Below, one piece after another: positions 58,190 to 64,000 of a stretch of DNA of 64,000 nucleotides; positions within the stretch are counted from its first letter, which is position 1; the number at the start of each line of letters is the position of its first letter. The notes under the pieces were generated by a model that was given only the letters and a program-made list of their open reading frames with translations, was not told the DNA's origin and ran no database searches. The DNA comes from Novipirellula caenicola. GTDB lineage: Bacteria > Planctomycetota > Planctomycetia > Pirellulales > Pirellulaceae. Both the position numbers and the translations under genes were made by a program. Location of the stretch: assembly GCF_039545035.1 (NCBI RefSeq), contig NZ_BAABRO010000010.1:1-64000 (forward strand), written 5' to 3'.

Positions 58190-59211
58190 AGGCGTTGGTA
58201 AAACGAGAAAAGCAGCCGGGACTGTGGCTCGAGGAGGTTCCGATGCCAACGATCGGCATCAACGATGTGCTGATCAAAGTCGACCGCACCGGGATCTGTG
58301 GGACGGACGTGCACATCTACAAATGGGATGCGTGGGCCCAGAAAACGATCCCCGTTCCGATGGTCGTAGGGCACGAATTCGTCGGCGAGATCGTGGAAAC
58401 CGGTTCGAACGTGACCGATTTCTATCCAGGCGAAATCGTCAGCGGCGAAGGACACGTCGTGTGCGGTCGGTGCCGGAATTGTTTAGCGGGACGACGGCAC
58501 TTGTGCGCCGACACCAAAGGGATCGGCGTCAATCGCCCCGGTGCGTTTGCGGAATACATCTCGCTACCGATGACCAATGTGTGGCACCACGACGAATCGA
58601 TCGACCGTGACGTGGCGGCGATCTTCGATCCGTTTGGGAATGCGGTGCATACGGCACTGTCCTTTCCGGTGCTTGGCGAGGATGTGTTGGTCACCGGCGC
58701 AGGGCCGATCGGTTGCATGGCCGCGGCGGTCGCAAAGCATGCCGGGGCTCGCCATGTCGTGGTGACCGATGTGAACCCGTATCGACTGCAGTTGGCTGAG
58801 AAAATGGGAGCGACTCGCACGGTCGATGTTCGCACTGAACAGCTCAGCGATGTACAAAAAGAAATCGGCATGAAAGAAGGCTTTGATGTCGGATTGGAAA
58901 TGTCCGGCAACCCAGCCGCATTTCAAGAGATGATCGCTCAGATGAGCCATGGTGGAAAAATTGCGATGCTTGGCATCCCATCAGCCGACATGGCAATCGA
59001 TTGGAACACGGTCGTCTTCAACATGTTGACGATCAAAGGAATCTATGGACGCGAAATGTACGAAACGTGGTACAAGATGAAGGTGATGGTCCAAAGCGGC
59101 TTGGATCTTTCGCCCGTCATCACCCATCGCTTTTCCTACGAAGAATTTGAGCAAGGATTTGACGTCATGATGTCAGGCCAATCCGGTAAAGTGATTCTGA
59201 ATTGGAGCTGA
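58186..59211 (+). CDS. tdh: L-threonine 3-dehydrogenase-like zinc dehydrogenase
   Basis: 341 residues, the same length as E. coli Tdh. It oxidises L-threonine to 2-amino-3-ketobutyrate with NAD. The catalytic zinc site shows in [13 protein letters not shown] and [12 protein letters not shown]; structural zinc Cys residues are in [40 protein letters not shown] is the NAD-binding motif. [14 protein letters not shown] is typical of Tdh. A kbl gene lies 1.7 kb downstream, supporting the threonine route. The direct coupling to a Gfo/Idh/MocA gene leaves room for a sugar or other alcohol substrate. Confidence 0.88.
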   Translation: MKALVKREKQPGLWLEEVPMPTIGINDVLIKVDRTGICGTDVHIYKWDAWAQKTIPVPMVVGHEFVGEIVETGSNVTDFYPGEIVSGEGHVVCGRCRNCLAGRRHLCADTKGIGVNRPGAFAEYISLPMTNVWHHDESIDRDVAAIFDPFGNAVHTALSFPVLGEDVLVTGAGPIGCMAAAVAKHAGARHVVVTDVNPYRLQLAEKMGATRTVDVRTEQLSDVQKEIGMKEGFDVGLEMSGNPAAFQEMIAQMSHGGKIAMLGIPSADMAIDWNTVVFNMLTIKGIYGREMYETWYKMKVMVQSGLDLSPVITHRFSYEEFEQGFDVMMSGQSGKVILNWS

Positions 59212-59231
59212 ACGACGCCTCGCATTTCGCT

Positions 59232-59333
59232 TTTGAAGTTGCGCTGTCGTCATTTTCCCCGGCAAATCCTAACCCGACGCGTGAGCGACGGAGCGAGAAA
59301 ATATCGAGAATCCCTCGCTGACGCTTCGGGTTG
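59232..59333. repeat. CAACCCG palindromic repeat, copy 4 (inverted)
   Basis: TTTGAAGTTGCGCTGTCGTC, then TTTTCCCCGGCAAATC and the palindrome AACCCGACGCGTGAGCGA...TCGCTGACGCTTCGGGTTG. It is the reverse complement of 53425-53526. It lies between tdh and the exported Gfo/Idh/MocA gene. Confidence 0.8.
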
Positions 59334-59442
59334 CGAAAAAAATGCGACTTGAAAACTTTTCCCTTACCCTCCTTTTGCAACGAACAACGAACCCCGTTGA
59401 TCCATTGCAAAGCCATTTTGTCCCTACCCTTCGGAGAAACTG

Positions 59443-60819
59443 ATGACGAACCCTAAATCCAGCAATGACCGTGGCACGATTGCCGGCAGCGGCAAACCCA
59501 ATGCAAGCGTGCCGAATCGCCGCGAAGCGATTCGCAGTGGCACCGCATTGTCGGCCGCATTGGGCACCGCCGCCCTGGGAAGTGGAGCGATCACGCCCGG
59601 CATGCTACACGCGGCGTCGTCATCGGACGATCCCAATCGAGTGATCCGCATCGGTATCGTCGGAGTGGGCGGACGAGGCACCGGAGCATTGAATGACTCG
59701 CTGTCGATCAACGACAATGTGCGTTTGGTTGCCATGGCGGATTTGCAACAAGAGAACTGCGAGCGAGCACGCACGATTCTGAGCAAGCGTCATGGAGAAA
59801 AGATTGACGTCAAAGATGATCGCATCCACATCGGGTTGGACGCCTACAAAAAAGTGCTCGAGGATCCCGAGGTCGACTTGGTCATCCTGGCGACGTCACC
59901 CGGTTTCCGTCCGTACCATATCGCCGAGGCCGTGGCCGCGGGCAAACACGTTTTTGCGGAAAAGCCGTCGTGCGTGGACCCTGCTGGTTATCGGATTTGC
60001 ACCAAGGCGCATGACGAAGCGGTCAAACAGGGGACATCGATTGTCACCGGAACTCAGTATCGTCGCCAAGTCAACTACGTCGAAGCAATCAAGCGAATTC
60101 ACGATGGTGAGATCGGCGACATCGTCAGCGCCACAACGCGTTATTGCTCGGGCGGCATTTGGTACAAGAATCGCAAAGAAGGCGTCAGCGATACTCAGTA
60201 CCAATTGAACAATTGGATGCACTTTATCTGGTTGTCTGGGGACCAAATTACCGAACAAGCGGTGCACAACATCGACGCCATCAACTGGGTCATGGGGTCG
60301 GCGCCGGAAACCGCCTACGGGTCCGGCGGCCGGTTCACCCGCCCGGCCGACAGCGAGATGTGGGATAACGTTGCAATCGACTACACCTATCCCGGGAATC
60401 GAGTTTGCTCGTTCATGTGTCGCCAGATTCCAGGCACCAAAGGTGACAATGGAAACATCATTTACGGTACCAAAGGCATCGCCTATATCGATGCGATGAG
60501 TGGCGGTTCGCGGTTCACCGATCGCAACGGCAAAGAGACCTGGAGCATGAAGGGCAGCATCGCCGACGCGTACCGTCAAGAACACAAGGATCTGGTGGAT
60601 TCGATTCGAAGCGGCAAGCCGATCGTCGAACTTCGCACCACCGCTGAAAGTTCGCTGACGGCGGTGATGGGACGAATGGCGGCCTACACCGGCCAACTGG
60701 TCGATTGGGATTTTGTTACCGAGAAGTCTTCGCTGGATCTGTTCCCCAAAGATTTGGATTGGAACGGTGATCGACCGGAACCCTCGTTTGCAATCCCCGG
60801 CGTCACGAAACTGACCTAA
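59443..60819 (+). CDS. Exported Gfo/Idh/MocA family oxidoreductase
   Basis: 458 residues. About 55 N-terminal residues precede the Rossmann fold, with NRREAIRSGTALSAALGTAALG forming a Tat-like signal, as in glycosyl-hydrolase-109-like or planctomycete exported oxidoreductases. Motifs: IRIGIVGVGGRGTGAL, LVILATSPGFRPYHI, and the active-site Lys in HVFAEKPSCVD; ITEQAVHNIDAINWVMG supplies the usual His region. The family acts on sugars, but the substrate is unknown. It lies between tdh and kbl on the same strand. Confidence 0.85.
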   Translation: MTNPKSSNDRGTIAGSGKPNASVPNRREAIRSGTALSAALGTAALGSGAITPGMLHAASSSDDPNRVIRIGIVGVGGRGTGALNDSLSINDNVRLVAMADLQQENCERARTILSKRHGEKIDVKDDRIHIGLDAYKKVLEDPEVDLVILATSPGFRPYHIAEAVAAGKHVFAEKPSCVDPAGYRICTKAHDEAVKQGTSIVTGTQYRRQVNYVEAIKRIHDGEIGDIVSATTRYCSGGIWYKNRKEGVSDTQYQLNNWMHFIWLSGDQITEQAVHNIDAINWVMGSAPETAYGSGGRFTRPADSEMWDNVAIDYTYPGNRVCSFMCRQIPGTKGDNGNIIYGTKGIAYIDAMSGGSRFTDRNGKETWSMKGSIADAYRQEHKDLVDSIRSGKPIVELRTTAESSLTAVMGRMAAYTGQLVDWDFVTEKSSLDLFPKDLDWNGDRPEPSFAIPGVTKLT

Positions 60820-60873
60820 GTTCGATCGTCTATAGCGTAGACGACCCAGTTCACTCACACGAAAGCAAGCTTT

Positions 60874-62058
60874 ATGTACGGCGCGTTCCAAACCCATCTG
60901 TCAACGCAACTCGGCGAGATCCGTGATCAAGGGCTTTATAAGTCCGAACGCGTGATCACGTCGCCGCAGGATGTTCGTATTCAAGTGGGAAGCGGTAAAT
61001 CGGTGCTAAACCTGTGTGCCAACAACTATCTAGGGTTGGCCGACGACCCTGAGATCGTCAAGGCGGCACACGAGGGGCTTGATCGGTGGGGGTACGGGCT
61101 TTCGTCGGTTCGTTTCATCTGCGGTACTCAGGATGTTCACAAACAGCTCGAGCAATCGCTCAGCGAATTCCTGGGTACCGAGGACACGATTCTGTACACG
61201 TCGTGTTTTGACGCTAACGGCGGTTTGTTCGAAACGCTGCTTAGCAATGAGGATGCCATCATTTCGGACGAACTAAACCATGCATCGATCATCGATGGCG
61301 TTCGATTGTGTAAAGCACAGCGGTTCCGTTATCGCAACAATGACCTTGCTGATCTAGAAGCGAAATTGGCTGAAGCTTCAGCGGCTCGGTTTCGCATGAT
61401 CGCCACCGACGGTGTGTTTTCGATGGACGGCTACATCGCCAATCTGCCGGGAATCTGCGATCTGGCCGACAAGTACAACGCGTTGGTGATGGTTGACGAT
61501 TCGCACAGCGTCGGATTCATGGGCAAACATGGTCGCGGAACGCACGAGCATCATGATGTGATGGATCGAGTCGATATCATCACTGGAACGCTGGGCAAGG
61601 CGCTCGGTGGTGCCAGCGGCGGTTACACAAGCGGAAGACGCGAGATTATTGAATACTTGCGTCAACGCAGTCGACCTTATCTGTTTTCCAACTCGGTCGC
61701 CCCGCCGATCGTTGCTGCCTCGCTGCGTGCGATTGGATTGCTAAACGAGTCGACGGAGCTGCGGGATCGTTTGGAATCGAATACTCGTTTCTTTCGCGAA
61801 GGGATGCAGAAAGCTGGTTTTGACATCCTGCCAGGCGAGCATCCGATTGTCCCGATCATGTTCGGCGACGCGGTCGTGGCCTCGAAAATGGCCGATCTGA
61901 TGCTTAGCAAAGGGGTCTACGTGATCGGATTCTCGTTCCCGGTGGTTCCTAAGGGGAAAGCACGAATTCGAACTCAGATCTCTGCTGCCCATAGCCAAGA
62001 AGATCTGCAGTTCGCGATCGATATGTTTTGCGAAGCCAAGGCCGAAATGCAGCTGTAG
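60874..62058 (+). CDS. kbl: 2-amino-3-ketobutyrate CoA ligase (glycine C-acetyltransferase)
   Basis: 394 residues, PLP-dependent alpha-oxoamine synthase fold. It cleaves 2-amino-3-ketobutyrate with CoA to glycine and acetyl-CoA. Motifs: [68 protein letters not shown], and the PLP Lys in [15 protein letters not shown]. The length and motifs are those of Kbl rather than BioF. With tdh 1.7 kb upstream, it completes threonine conversion to glycine. Confidence 0.93.
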   Translation: MYGAFQTHLSTQLGEIRDQGLYKSERVITSPQDVRIQVGSGKSVLNLCANNYLGLADDPEIVKAAHEGLDRWGYGLSSVRFICGTQDVHKQLEQSLSEFLGTEDTILYTSCFDANGGLFETLLSNEDAIISDELNHASIIDGVRLCKAQRFRYRNNDLADLEAKLAEASAARFRMIATDGVFSMDGYIANLPGICDLADKYNALVMVDDSHSVGFMGKHGRGTHEHHDVMDRVDIITGTLGKALGGASGGYTSGRREIIEYLRQRSRPYLFSNSVAPPIVAASLRAIGLLNESTELRDRLESNTRFFREGMQKAGFDILPGEHPIVPIMFGDAVVASKMADLMLSKGVYVIGFSFPVVPKGKARIRTQISAAHSQEDLQFAIDMFCEAKAEMQL

Positions 62059-62146
62059 GGTGGTGGCATGCGGCGATCGCGATCTTGGCACCTGCGGAGC
62101 GGCTGGCGTGGAAAGGTCTACCAGTGCACGACCGTGTGCGGCCGCA

Positions 62147-62263
62147 CCGCTAGAGCTTTACTGGAAATGAGCGTAGCTCGATCATAAGCATTGGCGGTAA
62201 CGAACGAGGCAACGAGTCCAAGCGACCTAGTGGCACGACGGGACTCGTTGCCTCGTCCACTAC
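62147..62263. repeat. AGGCAACGAGTCC palindromic repeat, copy 2
   Basis: AGGCAACGAGTCC (62207-62219) and GGACTCGTTGCCT (62241-62253) are perfect inverted arms. It shares the left flank CCGCTAG and ACTGGAA and the right end CGTCCACTAC with the copy at 52048-52160. It lies between the convergent kbl and histidine kinase genes. Confidence 0.85.
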
Positions 62264-62302
62264 CTAGGAAACACTTCACCGCCACGGGCATCGTTACTGG
62301 AT

Positions 62303-64000
62303 CTATGTCGCGTCGTTGCCAAGCCAGTGAGAGAGCTTGGCCAGCAATTCACGCCGGTCGATCGGCTTGGTCAGAAAATCGCTGTAGCCGGCGTCAAGGC
62401 ATCGCTGTTGGTCTCGGCTTAACGCGTTTGCGGTCAACGCGATGATGGGCCCCTGAAATCCCTGGTCTCGTAATTGTTTGGTCGCCGTGATTCCGTCCAT
62501 GACCGGCATCTGCATGTCCATTAGGATCGCGTCGATGGGAATCCCTTTGTCACGATAGCTGCGCCATTTCTGGATGCCTTCGGATCCGTTGGTCGCGGAC
62601 AAGATTTCGCCTCCCGCCGCACGTACGAACGCTTGAACAAGAAAGCGAATGTCGCGGCTGTCATCGACCGCTAAAATGCGTCCCGAAATCCCCGGCATCT
62701 CGTCGGCAGTTTGGTCGTCTTGCGAGACGTGATTGGGGTTGGCGTCTTCGCTGGTGGCCGAATTGATTGATGCCGCGGATGTTGCGGGTGTCGCTGTCGC
62801 AGGGGTTGGCGAGCTTTGATCGTGCGGAAGCGTTTCGGTGGGCACCGTAAACCGAAACGTGGACCCTTTGTTCACTTCGCTTTCTACGTCAATCGTTCCG
62901 CCTAACAAGTCAACCAAGCGGCGAGTGATCGCCAAACCTAATCCGGTACCGCCGTGTTGCCGGGTCGCGCTGTTATCGAGCTGTTCAAAAGGCGTGAAGA
63001 CCGTTGCGAAGTCGTCAGGCGGGATTCCGATTCCGGTGTCCATCACGGCGATCTCGAGTCGCGTTGGTTGCGTGTGACAACGGACGACAATTCGGACTTC
63101 CCCTTGATCGGTGAACTTGATCGCGTTGCCGACCAGGTTGATCAAGATTTGCCGCAGCATTTTGACATCGGTCCAGATCAGATCGGGAATCGGCCCGTCG
63201 TATTGGACATGAAATTCCAGTCCTTTCTCGGCCGCACGGCCGCTCAACAGCGTGTGCACATGATTGATCAATGCGGCGACGCGATGAGGTTGGCGACGAA
63301 CGTCGACCTTTCCCGCTTCGATTTTTGCCAAGTCAAGGATGTCGTTCAGGATTTCGCACAGATGGTCTCCGTTGGCTTTGATCGTTTCCAAGCAAGCTTT
63401 GTCCTCGCGACTTTGCAGTCGTGAATTCAATAGTTCCGTAAAACCGAGGATTGCCGTCATGGGAGTGCGAATCTCGTGACTCATATTGGCCAGGAACTGG
63501 CTTTTCGCTTCATTGGCTGCTTCGGCAGCGTGACGCGCCGTTTTGAGTTGTTCTTCGTACCGATGTCGCTCGGTAATATCCATCGCAACGCCAGCGATGT
63601 GTGACGGATGACGCGCCGGGGGATCGCCTGCAAAGACGGTGCTGCCACGCATCATCACCCATCGCACCGAGCCATCGGGGCGCACGATCCGGTGCTCATC
63701 CTGGAACTCGCCGTTCCCGCTGGGGTCCAGGCTTTGATCCATTTTTCGGGCGACGCGGTCACGATCGTCACGGTGGACCGCGCTCAGCAATCGCTTCAGA
63801 CGAATGGTATCGTTGTGGTCGGCGGGCAACCCAAGCAATTGCATGAATTCGCGAGACAAACTCACTTGATTCGCCTGCACGTCGCCATAGTACGTCCCAA
63901 AGCCCGCGGCCCGAGCGGCCAATCGCAGTCGTGCTTCGTTTTCGGCCAACAATCGCGAGAACTGTTTCTCGGCCAACAGCAATCGTGACACTTCCGCTTC
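62303..64000 (-). CDS. Hybrid sensor histidine kinase (5' end outside window)
   Basis: At least 565 residues; the frame continues to the right edge without a stop (the last codons read Glu-Ala-Glu before the apparent GTG at 63991), so the N terminus is missing. A possible coiled coil is followed by a PAS domain (RLAARAAGFGTYYGDVQANQ to GVAMDITERHRYEEQLK). The HisKA H-box is NMSHEIRTPMTAILGF. The ATPase domain has NLVGNAIKF, DTGIGIPPDD and GGTGLGLAITRRLV. A Thr/Ala/Pro linker leads to a receiver domain with AVDDSRDIRF, the phospho-acceptor Asp in LMDMQMPVMDG, and the Lys in LTKPIDR. Partner unknown. Confidence 0.9.
   Translation of the reverse strand, partial: EAEVSRLLLAEKQFSRLLAENEARLRLAARAAGFGTYYGDVQANQVSLSREFMQLLGLPADHNDTIRLKRLLSAVHRDDRDRVARKMDQSLDPSGNGEFQDEHRIVRPDGSVRWVMMRGSTVFAGDPPARHPSHIAGVAMDITERHRYEEQLKTARHAAEAANEAKSQFLANMSHEIRTPMTAILGFTELLNSRLQSREDKACLETIKANGDHLCEILNDILDLAKIEAGKVDVRRQPHRVAALINHVHTLLSGRAAEKGLEFHVQYDGPIPDLIWTDVKMLRQILINLVGNAIKFTDQGEVRIVVRCHTQPTRLEIAVMDTGIGIPPDDFATVFTPFEQLDNSATRQHGGTGLGLAITRRLVDLLGGTIDVESEVNKGSTFRFTVPTETLPHDQSSPTPATATPATSAASINSATSEDANPNHVSQDDQTADEMPGISGRILAVDDSRDIRFLVQAFVRAAGGEILSATNGSEGIQKWRSYRDKGIPIDAILMDMQMPVMDGITATKQLRDQGFQGPIIALTANALSRDQQRCLDAGYSDFLTKPIDRRELLAKLSHWLGNDAT

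Noticed and set aside
59896-60897. 333-residue minus-strand frame
   Set aside because: Antisense to the exported Gfo/Idh/MocA gene, whose motifs are clear.

Overview
The window looks like chromosomal DNA of a planctomycete of the Pirellulaceae type (Rhodopirellula and relatives). This is inferred from a LEPR-XLL-like sorting motif (LEARQLLAA) on an exported haem peroxidase, several twin-arginine exported enzymes with an RRxFL motif, ThuA-like and Gfo/Idh/MocA proteins, very large exported beta/membrane proteins, weak Shine-Dalgarno sites, and long intergenic spaces full of palindromic repeats. No rRNA, CRISPR array, prophage or plasmid function is visible. One tRNA (Leu-GAG) is present.

Layout. 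1-0.7 kb: tail of a possible transposase, then a composite palindromic repeat. 0.7-8.6 kb: exported phosphoesterase, SDR oxidoreductase, peroxidase, and a translationally coupled murein-peptide pair (NlpC/P60 peptidase plus exported dipeptide epimerase). 8.6-11.4 kb: gene-poor repeat graveyard with an integrase relic and tRNA-Leu. 11.4-15.3 kb: Pup-ligase-like (PafA/Dop) protein with a membrane insert, divergent from a pyruvate/indolepyruvate-type decarboxylase. 15.3-17.3 kb: nine 110-bp units of paired REP hairpins, a RAYT transposase gene, then three more units. 17.4-22.8 kb: giant membrane protein and two small membrane proteins. 23-29 kb: RarD-like transporter, ThuA-like protein, a hypothetical, and phosphonoacetaldehyde hydrolase next to an iron alcohol dehydrogenase. 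29.5-40.4 kb: two giant exported proteins overlapping by 4 bp. 40.5-46.7 kb: RRM protein, CCA-adding-type enzyme, NUDIX hydrolase, large exported hypothetical. 47-49 kb: GDP-L-fucose genes fcl and gmd. 49-53 kb: DUF808 protein, dimethylformamidase-like exported protein, AraC regulator. 53.5-62 kb: amino-sugar and threonine functions (NagB-like, PIG-L deacetylase, SIS isomerase, two Gfo/Idh/MocA proteins, Tdh, Kbl). 62.3-64 kb: hybrid histidine kinase running off the edge.

The strongest unusual signal is the REP/RAYT system. Each REP half is a GTAG foot plus an 8-bp hairpin with GTCAA loop. Two subtypes (A and B) differ by compensatory base changes, alternate in strict 110-bp tandem units around the RAYT gene, and recur at three or more other places in the window. 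At least four further palindromic repeat families occupy other intergenic gaps. All function assignments come from reading motifs by eye, and no database search was run.
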